NCBI GenBank assembly: GCA_023393125.1 | Contig: JAEWMQ010000030.1 | Span: 62,001-126,000 of the forward strand | Reading direction: 5' to 3' | Source of the DNA: Bacillota bacterium | GTDB lineage: Bacteria > Bacillota > Clostridia > Lachnospirales > Cellulosilyticaceae | Length of the DNA: 64,000 nucleotides | Shown: positions 28,058 through 36,919 of the stretch, in pieces | Layout of the letters: each line of letters opens with the position of its first letter | Position numbering within the stretch: the stretch's first letter is position 1 | Made by a program: the position numbers and the translations under genes | The notes under the pieces: generated by a model | What the model was told of the DNA's origin: nothing | Database searches by the model: none | The model's input: the letters and a program-made list of their open reading frames with translations, nothing else

Positions 28058-28111
28058 GGGATTATCTAGCAAGGTATAAGAAAGATAATCCCCTTTTCGT
28101 ATAAGGGGGAT
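28058..28111 (+). promoter_or_regulatory. Two overlapping hairpins before the ZIP transporter gene
   Basis: Hairpin one pairs GGGATTATCT (28058-28067) with AGATAATCCC (28083-28092) and is followed by CTTTT, like a weak terminator. Hairpin two pairs ATCCCCTT (28088-28095) with AAGGGGGAT (28103-28111) and would hide the ribosome site AAGGGGGA. They share bases 28088-28092, so they exclude each other, as in attenuators. Confidence 0.45.
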
Positions 28112-28116
28112 AAGCT

Positions 28117-28845
28117 ATGGAGCTAATGAGAGTTGGTGTTTTAGGATTACTAGCAGAGGGTGGGGGCCTTAGCTTAGGGGTTCTACTACTTTATTTATTT
28201 CGCATTAAAAATGAACGTTTAATAGGGATGCTTTTTGGAGGAACTTCGGGTTTAATGTTAGCTATGATTTGTTTTGATGTTTTACCAGAAGCTTTAGAAA
28301 GAGGTAGAATAGATTTAGTATTTATGGGGATTATTATAGGTGTATTGTTCGGGACACTCCTAGATGACTTTGTTCCTGAAATACAAAAGCGCTTAGGTAG
28401 AAAAGGTAGCTCACTAAGTAAAATGGGACTTATCTTGGCAATTGGAATTGCCTTACATAACTTACCGGAAGGTTTTGCGTTAGGGACGATTAGTAATGTA
28501 GATAGCGAATCCATTATTCATTTTACACTCATTTTAGCATTACATAGTGTACCAGAAGGAATAGCGTTATCTATTCCATTTAAGCAAGGGGGGACACCTT
28601 TATCTAAAATGCTGTTTATCGCACTGGGATTAGGTATATGTATGGGTATTGGTGCTATAGGTGGCTTTGTTTTAAGTAGAATGAGTGAAAATTTAGTAAG
28701 TACTGGATTAGGTGTTGCAGCCGGTATTATTCTTTATATTATTTGTGAAGAACTTTTGCCAGAATCTAAAAAAATCTGGAATGGTCGAATGACAACCATT
28801 GCTACTATTTTGGGAATGATGTTAGGCTTACTTTTACTTTATTAG
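28117..28845 (+). CDS. ZIP family divalent metal transporter
   Basis: A 242-residue membrane protein with about eight helices. The metal-site motifs of ZIP helices 4 and 5 are clear: HNLPEGFALG (~112-121) and HSVPEGIALS (~141-150). It probably imports zinc or a related divalent cation. The ribosome site AAGGGGGA at 28103 can pair with an upstream sequence (see the leader entry). The next gene, 60 bases on with no terminator between, is a Cys-rich DUF1540 protein; co-transcription suggests a metal theme. Confidence 0.93.
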   Translation: MELMRVGVLGLLAEGGGLSLGVLLLYLFRIKNERLIGMLFGGTSGLMLAMICFDVLPEALERGRIDLVFMGIIIGVLFGTLLDDFVPEIQKRLGRKGSSLSKMGLILAIGIALHNLPEGFALGTISNVDSESIIHFTLILALHSVPEGIALSIPFKQGGTPLSKMLFIALGLGICMGIGAIGGFVLSRMSENLVSTGLGVAAGIILYIICEELLPESKKIWNGRMTTIATILGMMLGLLLLY

Positions 28846-28905
28846 AATAGATTTTCTGTATAAGGACAAACTAAGCAGGAAAATCAGGAAATAAGGAGGC
28901 TTAAT

Positions 28906-29220
28906 ATGCCACAATTAAGATGCAGTGCACAAAATTGTGCTCATAACTCAGAGCAATGCTGTTGTAGAGGTGAAATTAAGGTGGCGGGTGATCAGGCTCA
29001 GCATTCTGAAAGTACTTGCTGTTCTAACTTTTATGAAGATAGAGGTGGTGCTAGAAATGCAGTAAGTCAGGACCCTACTGTTCAAATGAATGTTGGCTGT
29101 GAAGCAACTAACTGTACTCACAATAATAACTGCAATTGTGCAGCGGACTCTATTGATGTAAGTGGCTACAATGCATGTAACTGCGATGATACCTGTTGTT
29201 CAAGCTTTTATCCTAAATAA
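28906..29220 (+). CDS. Cys-rich protein with two DUF1540 repeats
   Basis: A 104-residue protein with 15 cysteines. It consists of two DUF1540 units, each with C-x4-C near its start and a closing T-C-C-S-[NS]-F-Y: first CSAQNCAHN to TCCSNFYED, second CEATNCTHN to TCCSSFYPK. The Cys spacing suggests metal binding; no function is established for the family that I know of. AAGGAGG sets the start. It is probably co-transcribed with the ZIP transporter upstream, which fits a metal-binding role, and is closed by a terminator. Confidence 0.88.
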   Translation: MPQLRCSAQNCAHNSEQCCCRGEIKVAGDQAQHSESTCCSNFYEDRGGARNAVSQDPTVQMNVGCEATNCTHNNNCNCAADSIDVSGYNACNCDDTCCSSFYPK

Positions 29221-29229
29221 TGAAGAAGT

Positions 29230-29260
29230 ATAAAAGAGCTATCCTAGATGGCTCTTTTAT
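29230..29260 (+). terminator. Intrinsic terminator after the DUF1540 gene
   Basis: ATAAAAGAGC (29230-29239) pairs with GCTCTTTTAT (29251-29260). Confidence 0.85.
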
Positions 29261-29291
29261 TATTAATAGCAAAGTATATAATAAAAACTAT

Positions 29292-29339
29292 CAAACTTTT
29301 GTTCGACTCATTGAATCAAAGAAAAACTAGTGATACAAT
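29292..29339 (+). promoter_or_regulatory. uvrB promoter with LexA-box-like site
   Basis: TTGAAT (29311-29316), a 17-base spacer and TACAAT (29334-29339) form the promoter. Six bases upstream, CAAACTTTTGTTCG (29292-29305) resembles the Gram-positive SOS box CGAAC-N4-GTTCG, off by one base in the left half-site. Confidence 0.6.
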
Positions 29340-29369
29340 AAGCCTAAACCATAAGAAAAGAGGGGAAAA

Positions 29370-31352
29370 ATGAGCAAATTTGAGATTGTTTCTGAATTTA
29401 AGCCCACAGGAGATCAACCCCAAGCAATTAATGAGCTTGTAACAAGTATTAATGAAGGGCATAAATATCAAACCCTATTAGGAGTAACAGGATCGGGTAA
29501 AACATTTACCATGGCCAATATCATAGAAAAGGTACAAAAGCCAACATTGATTTTAGCACATAATAAGACATTAGCAGCGCAGCTCTACAGTGAGTTTAAG
29601 GAGTTCTTTCCTAACAATGCAGTAGAATATTTTGTGTCTTATTACGATTACTATCAGCCAGAAGCGTATATGCCTTCTAGTGATACGTATATTGAGAAAG
29701 ATTCAAGTGTTAATGAGGAAATAGATAAATTACGTCACTCGGCAACAGCTGCTTTATGTGAACGTGAAGATGTCATTGTGATAGCCAGTGTATCTTGTAT
29801 TTATGGTTTAGGTGACCCTGTTGATTATTCAGAGCAGGTTTTATCCATTCGTACAGGCATGGAAATGGATAGAGATGATGTATTAAGAAAGCTTATACAG
29901 ATTCAGTATACGCGTAATGATATGGATTTCGTTAGAGCAAGCTTTCATGTACGAGGTGATACAGTAGAAATTATTCCTGCAGGTATGTCTGAAAAAGCCA
30001 TTAGAATTGAGTTCTTTGGAGATGAAATTGATCGTATTGCAGAGATAGATCCACTCACAGGTGCTGTTTTAGGCTATAGGGAGCATGTCGTTATTTTCCC
30101 GGCTTCTTTTTATGCTATTTCAAGTGAGAAGATGGAAGTAGCTTTACAGCGTATTGAAAAGGAATTAGAAGAAAGACTTAAAGAATTTAAAGAAGAAGAT
30201 AAGCTTTTAGAAGCACAACGTCTTTCACAACGTACCCAGTTTGACATGGAAATGCTAAGAGAGATGGGCTATTGTTCAGGTGTAGAGAATTATTCAAGGC
30301 ACTTATCAGGGAGGGAAGAAGGAGAAACACCTTTTACCTTATTAGACTATTTTCCTAAAGACTTTTTAATGATTATTGATGAATCGCATATGACTATTCC
30401 GCAGGTAAGAGCTATGTATAATGGAGATAGAGCTAGAAAAACCGTTTTGGTAGACTATGGCTTTAGATTACCATCAGCTCTTGATAATAGACCTCTTAAG
30501 TTTGATGAATTTGAAAGTAAGATTAATCAATTATTATTTGTTTCAGCGACACCAGCTCAATATGAATTAGAGCATTCACTTACTATTGCTGAACAGCTTA
30601 TTCGTCCAACCGGGCTTTTAGACCCAATTATTGAGTTAAGACCTGTTAAAGGACAGATTGATGATTTATTAGGAGAAATCAATCAAATTGTGGCTAAAGG
30701 TGAGAAGGTCATGGTTACCACACTTACAAAGCGTATGGCAGAAGACTTAACTACCTATATGAGTGAATTAGGTGTTAAAATTAAGTACCTTCACTCAGAT
30801 ATTGATACGTTAGAACGTATTGAGATTATTAGAGATTTACGTATGGATGTATTTGACGTATTAGTGGGAATCAACCTTTTAAGAGAAGGTTTAGATATTC
30901 CAGAGGTATCTTTAATTGCTATTCTAGATGCAGATAAAGAAGGCTTTTTGCGTTCAGAAACTTCACTGATTCAAACTATAGGGCGTGCGGCACGTAATGC
31001 TAATGGTAGAGTTATTATGTATGCAGATCAAGTGACCAGATCTATGCAAAGGGCTATTTCAGAAACAGCTAGAAGAAGACAAATTCAAGAAGAATATAAT
31101 GAGGCTCATGGTATTGTGCCTACAACTATTAAGAAAAAGATTAGAGATCTTATTATCGCTACAAAGGCAGCAGAGAAGGAAAAAGGCTTGCTAGCTGAAA
31201 AAGATCCAGAGTCTATGAGCAAAGAAGAATTAGAAAAGACTATGAAGAAGGTTGAGAAAGACATGAAGAAAGCGGCTACTGAGTTACAGTTTGAAAAGGC
31301 AGCCGAGCTAAGAGATGTTTTAATTAAACTTAAGCAAGCTTATTTAAAATAG
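29370..31352 (+). CDS. uvrB: Excinuclease ABC subunit B
   Basis: A 660-residue helicase-like damage-verification subunit of nucleotide excision repair. Walker A is [15 protein letters not shown] (~36-50), the damage-probing beta-hairpin has [13 protein letters not shown] (~90-102), and helicase motifs include IIDESH (Walker B) and QTIGRAARN. The C-terminal UVR domain (~620-655) binds UvrC. Length is standard. AGAGGGG sets the start. A LexA-like box sits at its promoter. uvrA and uvrC lie 8.5 and 12.7 kb downstream, on the same strand. Confidence 0.98.
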   Translation: MSKFEIVSEFKPTGDQPQAINELVTSINEGHKYQTLLGVTGSGKTFTMANIIEKVQKPTLILAHNKTLAAQLYSEFKEFFPNNAVEYFVSYYDYYQPEAYMPSSDTYIEKDSSVNEEIDKLRHSATAALCEREDVIVIASVSCIYGLGDPVDYSEQVLSIRTGMEMDRDDVLRKLIQIQYTRNDMDFVRASFHVRGDTVEIIPAGMSEKAIRIEFFGDEIDRIAEIDPLTGAVLGYREHVVIFPASFYAISSEKMEVALQRIEKELEERLKEFKEEDKLLEAQRLSQRTQFDMEMLREMGYCSGVENYSRHLSGREEGETPFTLLDYFPKDFLMIIDESHMTIPQVRAMYNGDRARKTVLVDYGFRLPSALDNRPLKFDEFESKINQLLFVSATPAQYELEHSLTIAEQLIRPTGLLDPIIELRPVKGQIDDLLGEINQIVAKGEKVMVTTLTKRMAEDLTTYMSELGVKIKYLHSDIDTLERIEIIRDLRMDVFDVLVGINLLREGLDIPEVSLIAILDADKEGFLRSETSLIQTIGRAARNANGRVIMYADQVTRSMQRAISETARRRQIQEEYNEAHGIVPTTIKKKIRDLIIATKAAEKEKGLLAEKDPESMSKEELEKTMKKVEKDMKKAATELQFEKAAELRDVLIKLKQAYLK

Positions 31353-31377
31353 CTTTTTAATCAATTTAAAACTAAGA

Positions 31378-31429
31378 AAAAGTGATGGTTGTGCAAACAG
31401 TAGAAATGGATAGCACAACCATCACTTTT
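31378..31429 (+). terminator. Strong intrinsic terminator after uvrB
   Basis: A perfect 17-base stem, 31378-31394 with 31413-31429, AAAA on the left and TTTT on the right. Confidence 0.93.
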
Positions 31430-31453
31430 AAGTTGTAGTAGCTGGAATTAAAG

Positions 31454-31552
31454 GTAAAGATAGATGAACGGATGTCCCGCTTTCTAAAGAGCTTCTTCGT
31501 CAGTGGAAGCTATAATCTATTCCTTTACTTATGTTGGTAAATGAGATTATAG
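31454..31552 (+). ncRNA. Possible structured RNA or leader upstream of the GH3-GH2 operon
   Basis: Part of the 424-base gap between uvrB and the GH3 gene. A closing stem pairs GTAAAGATAGAT (31454-31465) with 31515-31528 (12 pairs, two bulged bases). Inside are CGG/CCG (31469-31479), GCTTT/AGAGC (31479-31492) and AGCTTC/GAAGCT (31490-31511). The sequence CTATAATCT (31510-31518), part of the closing stem, can instead pair with AGATTATAG (31544-31552). No coding frame was seen. The rest of the gap (31553-31776) is AT-rich, with a TATAAT at 31686 that lacks a good -35. I cannot assign it to a known RNA class. Confidence 0.35.
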
Positions 31553-31776
31553 ATATTCAAAATAGCTTTTTAAAAAATAAGGAAAAGAAGATAAGAAGAA
31601 TATAAAATATTAGGGGGAATAGTAAGAAAAGTAAAGTGTTGTTTGTAGAAAAGTTCATGTATTATATAGAGAAATTACGTAGTAATATAATTTTGAGTGT
31701 ATATTAAAGTTATATGGTAATATGAACTTATTTTACAAACAATACATATGAGGATTGAGGAGGGAATTTATATCTT

Positions 31777-33975
31777 ATGGGTGAGAGAGATACAAAGTTT
31801 ATAAATAAATTGTTAGAAGAGCTAACATTAGAAGAAAAGATTGGAATGATTCATGGTGCAGGTTTATTTAGAACAAAGGGAGTAGAAAGGCTTGGTATTC
31901 CACCGCTTAAAATGTCAGACGGCCCTATGGGGGTTCGTATGGAGTTTGCAGATGCAGAATGGAAAGCTATTGGGAACACAGATGATCATGTCACTTATTT
32001 ACCTAGTAATAGCGCTATTGCGGCTACTTGGAATCGTGAACTAGCAGGTAAAGCAGGTGAGGTGTTAGGGGAAGAAGCTAGAGGAAGAGGAAAGGATATT
32101 ATATTGGCACCGGGTATCAATATAAAAAGGAGTCCCTTATGTGGGAGAAATTTTGAATATATGAGTGAGGATCCCTATCTTGTTAAAGAACTTACAGTAC
32201 CTATGATTAGAGGTATTCAACAATATGATGTGGCAGCTTGTGTAAAACACTTTGCTGCTAATTCTCAAGAAACACAAAGATTATGGGTAGACACGTTAGT
32301 TGATGAAAGGACCTTGCAAGAAATTTATTATCCCGCATTTAAAGATGCTGTTAAAAAAGCAAATACGTATTCACTAATGGGAGCATATAATTTACTTAAT
32401 GGAAAACATTGTTGTGAAAACAGAAAATTACTAGATGAAGTTTTACGTGAACAATGGGGTTATGATGGAACGATTATATCAGATTGGGGAGCAGTTCATA
32501 ATACCCAAGCAGCAGCAGAATGTTCTTTAGACGTGGAAATGAGTATAACAAATGATTTTGATGACTATTGTCTGGCTACGCCATTACTGGAAAAAGTAAA
32601 ATCTGGGGAAATTGATGAATGGCACATTGATAATAAGGTGAAGAACATTCTTAGAATGATGCTACGCCTTCATATGATTGGAGATCAAGTCGAAGAAAGA
32701 AAGGCTGGAACTTACAATACCAAAACACATCAAGAAGCTGTACTAGAAGTAGCAAGAGAGTCTATCATTTTACTAAAAAATGAGAATCATCGACTACCAT
32801 TTAAGAAAAAGAGATTAAAGAAGGTAGCAGTAATTGGACAAAATGCAGTTCAAATTCATTCTAATGGTGGTGGAAGTGCAGAGATTAAAGCACTCTATGA
32901 GATATCTCCACTTATGGGAATTAAAAAGATACTAGGAGGGAATACAGAAGTTGTTTTTGCTGAGGGGTACTATATTCCTGAAAAATGTGAAGAAAATAAT
33001 CAAAACTGGCAAGCAACTAGTATCTATAGCCAATCTTTAGAAATAGAAGATATCACGGGAGAGAATATAGGTGATAATTCAGGAAATATAATCAAAGAAA
33101 GAAGAAAACAAATTCAAGATCAACTTAGAGAAGAAGCGGTAGCACTTGCTAAAGAAGTAGAAGAGGTTATTTTAATCTGCGGTCTTAATCATGATTTTGA
33201 TGTAGAGGGACTTGATAGGGAGCATATGAGATTGCCTTATGAGCAAGATGCATTAATTCAAGCAGTTTTAGAAGCTAATCCCCATACAGTAGTAGTGATT
33301 TATGGAGGAGCCCCAGTAGAAATGCCATGGATAGAACAAGTTGATTCTATTGTGTGGAGTTATTATGCTGGAATGGAGGGTGGGACTGCATTAGCTGAAG
33401 TATTATGGGGAGAAGTTAATCCCTCAGGGAAGCTTCCAGAAACATTCATAAGAAAATCAGCACAGTGTCCAGCACATTTTATTGGGGAGTTTGGAAAAGA
33501 GGATGTTGTGACATATAAGGAAGGAATCATGGTTGGTTATCGTTATTACGATACCTATTGTACAGATATTCTATTACCATTTGGACATGGATTATCTTAT
33601 ACGAAATTCTTATATGATGATTTAAAAGTACAATTATTAGAGAAAGAAGATGAGTTATCTGTTATTGTAGAAGTAACTATAAAAAATATAGGAAATTTAG
33701 AGGGTGCAGAAATAGTGCAGGTTTATATAGCTGATGTAGAAGCAAGTGTAGAACGTCCATTACATGAATTAAAAGCTTTTGAAAAGGTAAACCTTAAGCC
33801 TGGAGAAACACGAAAAGTGTATTTTGTTTTAAATGAAGAAGCATTTAGCTTTTATAGTATCAAAGATAAAGGTTTTAAGATAGAAGATGGTGCATTTATG
33901 ATACAAGTAGGAAGTTCTTCTAGAAATATTCACTTAGAAGAAGAAATAATAATTAGCCATAATGATTTGAAGTAA
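31777..33975 (+). CDS. Glycoside hydrolase family 3 beta-glycosidase (cytosolic)
   Basis: A 732-residue enzyme without a signal peptide, so it acts on imported oligosaccharides, probably as a beta-glucosidase or beta-xylosidase. The N-terminal GH3 barrel carries MSDGPMGVR (46-54), VKHFAANSQE (156-165) and the nucleophile Asp236 in IISDWGAVH. The C-terminal GH3 domain has GLNHDFDVEGLDREHMRLP with the acid/base candidate Glu, and a fibronectin III-like tail ends the protein (~620-732). The AGGAGGG site lies 12 bases before the ATG, longer than usual. It is followed by a GH2 gene after 30 bases, forming a two-gene sugar operon with no transporter beside it. Confidence 0.92.
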   Translation: MGERDTKFINKLLEELTLEEKIGMIHGAGLFRTKGVERLGIPPLKMSDGPMGVRMEFADAEWKAIGNTDDHVTYLPSNSAIAATWNRELAGKAGEVLGEEARGRGKDIILAPGINIKRSPLCGRNFEYMSEDPYLVKELTVPMIRGIQQYDVAACVKHFAANSQETQRLWVDTLVDERTLQEIYYPAFKDAVKKANTYSLMGAYNLLNGKHCCENRKLLDEVLREQWGYDGTIISDWGAVHNTQAAAECSLDVEMSITNDFDDYCLATPLLEKVKSGEIDEWHIDNKVKNILRMMLRLHMIGDQVEERKAGTYNTKTHQEAVLEVARESIILLKNENHRLPFKKKRLKKVAVIGQNAVQIHSNGGGSAEIKALYEISPLMGIKKILGGNTEVVFAEGYYIPEKCEENNQNWQATSIYSQSLEIEDITGENIGDNSGNIIKERRKQIQDQLREEAVALAKEVEEVILICGLNHDFDVEGLDREHMRLPYEQDALIQAVLEANPHTVVVIYGGAPVEMPWIEQVDSIVWSYYAGMEGGTALAEVLWGEVNPSGKLPETFIRKSAQCPAHFIGEFGKEDVVTYKEGIMVGYRYYDTYCTDILLPFGHGLSYTKFLYDDLKVQLLEKEDELSVIVEVTIKNIGNLEGAEIVQVYIADVEASVERPLHELKAFEKVNLKPGETRKVYFVLNEEAFSFYSIKDKGFKIEDGAFMIQVGSSSRNIHLEEEIIISHNDLK

Positions 33976-34005
33976 GTAAGTCTTGAAATGAAAAGAGGAG
34001 GGCTT

Positions 34006-36816
34006 ATGTTAGAAAAAATTGATTTAAAAGGAAAATGGCAATTTGAATTAGATCAGCAGATGAAGGGAATAGATGAATGTTATTTTGCAAGAAGTTTAAA
34101 AGATGACATTATATTACCTACAACGACTTCAGAAGCTAAAAAAGGAGAATATAGGCTAGAAGAAAATATAGGTTATCTAACTGACCCTTACTTATATGAG
34201 GGATACGCATGGTATGCAAAAGAAATAGTAATACCCAAGCAGTATCTTAATAAGACTATAAAATTAACATTAGAACGTACAAGAATTTCACATGTATGGA
34301 TAGATAATGAGTATGTGGAAAACCATAATAGTCTTTGTTCAAAACATACTTATGAGTTGAGTCAATACATTACTCAAAGTCGTCATAAGGTAACCATTAT
34401 GATTGATAATACAGATTATCCTACAAGGGGAGGACATATGACTTCTCCTGATACGCAAACAAATTGGAATGGTATAACAGGTGAAATAAGCCTAACTATT
34501 TATGATGATGTATACTTGTCAAACGTAAAGTTGTATACAGACATTTCTACTAAATCGGTGAGGATAAAAGGTGACCTTAAGATAAAAGACAACCTTAAGG
34601 GAAATAATGAGATTATGCTTTATGCGTATGTAATAGATGAAAAAGAGATTTTTGAAAAGCAAATAATGAAGGTACAAGGTGAACAGATTGACTGGTCATA
34701 CTGTTTAGGAGAAAAAGCTATTTTATGGAGTGAATATACACCTAAAGTATATTCGCTAGTTATAGAAATAGAAAACCAAGGTAAGTGTATAGATAGAAGT
34801 GAATATTCCTTTGGATTACGAGAGTTCAAAGCTGAGAGAAATAAGTTTACTATAAATGGAAAGGATACTTTTCTTAGAGGAAAGCATGATGGGCTTATTT
34901 TCCCACTGACTGGCTATGCGCCTACTGATGTAGAGAGTTGGCTACAAGTAATGCAAACTGCTAAGATATATGGGATTAACCATTATCGGTTTCATACTTG
35001 CTGTCCCCCAAAGGCTGCTTTTACTGCAGCAGATCAACTAGGTATTTATATGGAACCAGAGTTACCATTTTGGGGGACAATAACATCACCATCAGATGGG
35101 CAGCATGATGAAGAAATGCATCAGTATTTAGTTAATGAAGGATATAGAATTTTAGATGAATTTGGAGATCATCCCTCTTTTGTAATGATGTCATTAGGAA
35201 ATGAATTATGGGGTAATAAAGAGGTACTTAACGATATTCTTGGAGCTTATAAAAACTATGACAATAGGCATCTTTATACACAAGGATGTAACAACTTTCA
35301 ATTTTCACCTTGTATTCTAGAGAATGATGATTTTTTCTGTGGTGTTAGATTTTCAGAAGATAGATTATTTAGAGGTTCTTATGCTATGTGTGATGCGCCA
35401 CAAGGACATATTCAGATGCAAACACCTAACACAATACATTGTTATGATGATAAGATACGCCCTACTACGGGGATATTTCATTCAAAAAATAAAGAGGGCT
35501 CTATAGAAATTCAGTATGGTACAGGTGTAAAAACGGTTGAATTAATAGAATCAGAGGAGCTTATTCCAAACGTACCAGTGGTTGCTCATGAAATTGGACA
35601 ATATGAAGTATTTCCTAATTTTAAAGAAATTCAGAAGTATAAAGGCGTATTAGAACCTCGGAATTTGCAAGTATTTGAGAAAAGACTTAGTGCGGCAGGT
35701 ATGTTACATAGAGCAGACGATTATTTTAAAGCATCGGGGAAACTGGCAGCAGCATGCTATAAAAATGAAATAGAAACAGCTTTTCGTAGTTATGAATTAG
35801 CAGGTTTTCAAATATTAGATTTACAAGATTTTACAGGGCAAGGGACCGCATTAGTAGGTATGCTAGATGCTTTTATGGAAAGCAAAGGAATTATAACTCC
35901 AGAAGAGTGGAGAAGCTTTTGTTCAGATGCAGTTCTAATGGCTAAGTTTCCTAGCTATGTTTGTGGATTAAATGAAGATTTTAAAAGTACTATAGAAATA
36001 GCTTATTTTAGGCCTGAAATAGTTTATGATGCTAGATTGAAAATTAAATTACTTAGCCAAGAAGAGGAAATTTACACAGAAATAGTTACAGTGGGAGATA
36101 TTACAGTAGGGCATACGGTGCTACATGAGTTGGCAATTCAATTTCCAAATACTTTGGAGTCTAGAGCAATAACATTAACAATAGAGATTGATAACACAGA
36201 GATACAAAATAGCTATACATTGTGGGTTTATCCTAGCTTATTAATGGAAATGGCTAATAATGAAGATGAGATAGTTACTACAAGCTTAGAGGAGGCATGT
36301 GAAGCATTACAAGTAGGAAAACGAGTATTGTACTTACCTGAAATAAAGAACAATACTCATGCAATAGAGGGGACCTATTGTACGAATTTCTGGAATTATC
36401 CTATGTTTAGGTCTATTTCTGAGAGTGTAGATAAACCAGTGCCTATTGGTACCATGGGTTTATTAATTGATTATAAACACCCAGCATTGAAATATTTCCC
36501 GAGTGAATTTTATACGACACCTCAATGGTTTGACATTGTGAATAAATCTAATGCTACTATATTAGATGATCTCATTTCAGCACCTATAGTACAAACAATA
36601 GATAACTTTGAGAGAAATCATATGCTAGGATTGATTTTTGAAGTCAAGATAGGTAAAGGGAAACTTTTAGTTTGTACTGCTGAACTGAATTATTTAGAAG
36701 AGAGTATGCCAGCAAAATGGCTTTACTATAGCTTGAAAAACTATTTAAGTGCAGAAACATTTAAACCTAAAGAGAAAATGTCTTTAGAAGTATTTAAAAA
36801 ACTTTATCACAAATAG
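34006..36816 (+). CDS. Glycoside hydrolase family 2 protein (specificity unknown)
   Basis: A 936-residue cytosolic protein with GH2 architecture: jelly-roll sugar-binding domain (LKGKWQFELD near the N-terminus, ~1-165), Ig-like domain (~170-275) and TIM barrel (~280-650), then a C-terminal region (~650-936) I cannot assign. The acid/base is Glu400 in SLGNELWG and the likely nucleophile Glu529 in VVAHEIGQYE. The gap of about 129 residues between them is large for GH2 and contains an insertion. ATG 34006 is chosen because GAGGAGGG lies just before it; ATG 33988 is in frame. It follows the GH3 gene after 30 bases. A galactosidase, mannosidase or arabinosidase role cannot be separated by eye. Confidence 0.85.
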   Translation: MLEKIDLKGKWQFELDQQMKGIDECYFARSLKDDIILPTTTSEAKKGEYRLEENIGYLTDPYLYEGYAWYAKEIVIPKQYLNKTIKLTLERTRISHVWIDNEYVENHNSLCSKHTYELSQYITQSRHKVTIMIDNTDYPTRGGHMTSPDTQTNWNGITGEISLTIYDDVYLSNVKLYTDISTKSVRIKGDLKIKDNLKGNNEIMLYAYVIDEKEIFEKQIMKVQGEQIDWSYCLGEKAILWSEYTPKVYSLVIEIENQGKCIDRSEYSFGLREFKAERNKFTINGKDTFLRGKHDGLIFPLTGYAPTDVESWLQVMQTAKIYGINHYRFHTCCPPKAAFTAADQLGIYMEPELPFWGTITSPSDGQHDEEMHQYLVNEGYRILDEFGDHPSFVMMSLGNELWGNKEVLNDILGAYKNYDNRHLYTQGCNNFQFSPCILENDDFFCGVRFSEDRLFRGSYAMCDAPQGHIQMQTPNTIHCYDDKIRPTTGIFHSKNKEGSIEIQYGTGVKTVELIESEELIPNVPVVAHEIGQYEVFPNFKEIQKYKGVLEPRNLQVFEKRLSAAGMLHRADDYFKASGKLAAACYKNEIETAFRSYELAGFQILDLQDFTGQGTALVGMLDAFMESKGIITPEEWRSFCSDAVLMAKFPSYVCGLNEDFKSTIEIAYFRPEIVYDARLKIKLLSQEEEIYTEIVTVGDITVGHTVLHELAIQFPNTLESRAITLTIEIDNTEIQNSYTLWVYPSLLMEMANNEDEIVTTSLEEACEALQVGKRVLYLPEIKNNTHAIEGTYCTNFWNYPMFRSISESVDKPVPIGTMGLLIDYKHPALKYFPSEFYTTPQWFDIVNKSNATILDDLISAPIVQTIDNFERNHMLGLIFEVKIGKGKLLVCTAELNYLEESMPAKWLYYSLKNYLSAETFKPKEKMSLEVFKKLYHK

Positions 36817-36868
36817 CGCTGAGCAAATATCTTAATGATGCTAGATGAGAAAAGTGGTAAAATAGTTG

Positions 36869-36914
36869 AATAAAGGAAGTCCTTATCCAATGAAGGAGAA
36901 GGGCTTCCTTTATT
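36869..36914 (+). terminator. Bidirectional terminator between GH2 and the second degV
   Basis: AATAAAGGAAGTCCTT (36869-36884) pairs with AAGGGCTTCCTTTATT (36899-36914). It serves the convergent genes on both sides. Confidence 0.88.
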
Positions 36915-36919
36915 TTAGT

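Noticed and set aside
28191..28514. 107-codon minus-strand frame
   Set aside because: It lies wholly inside the ZIP transporter gene; it has no ribosome site and looks like the reverse of hydrophobic codons.
31353..31776. Insertion-sequence remnant in the gap after uvrB
   Set aside because: No transposase fragment, no target duplication and no terminal repeats could be seen; the hairpins are better explained as a terminator plus a possible leader.
31777..36816. GH3-GH2 operon as a recently acquired island
   Set aside because: Base composition and codon style look like the neighbours; there are no integrase, tRNA or repeats at its edges.
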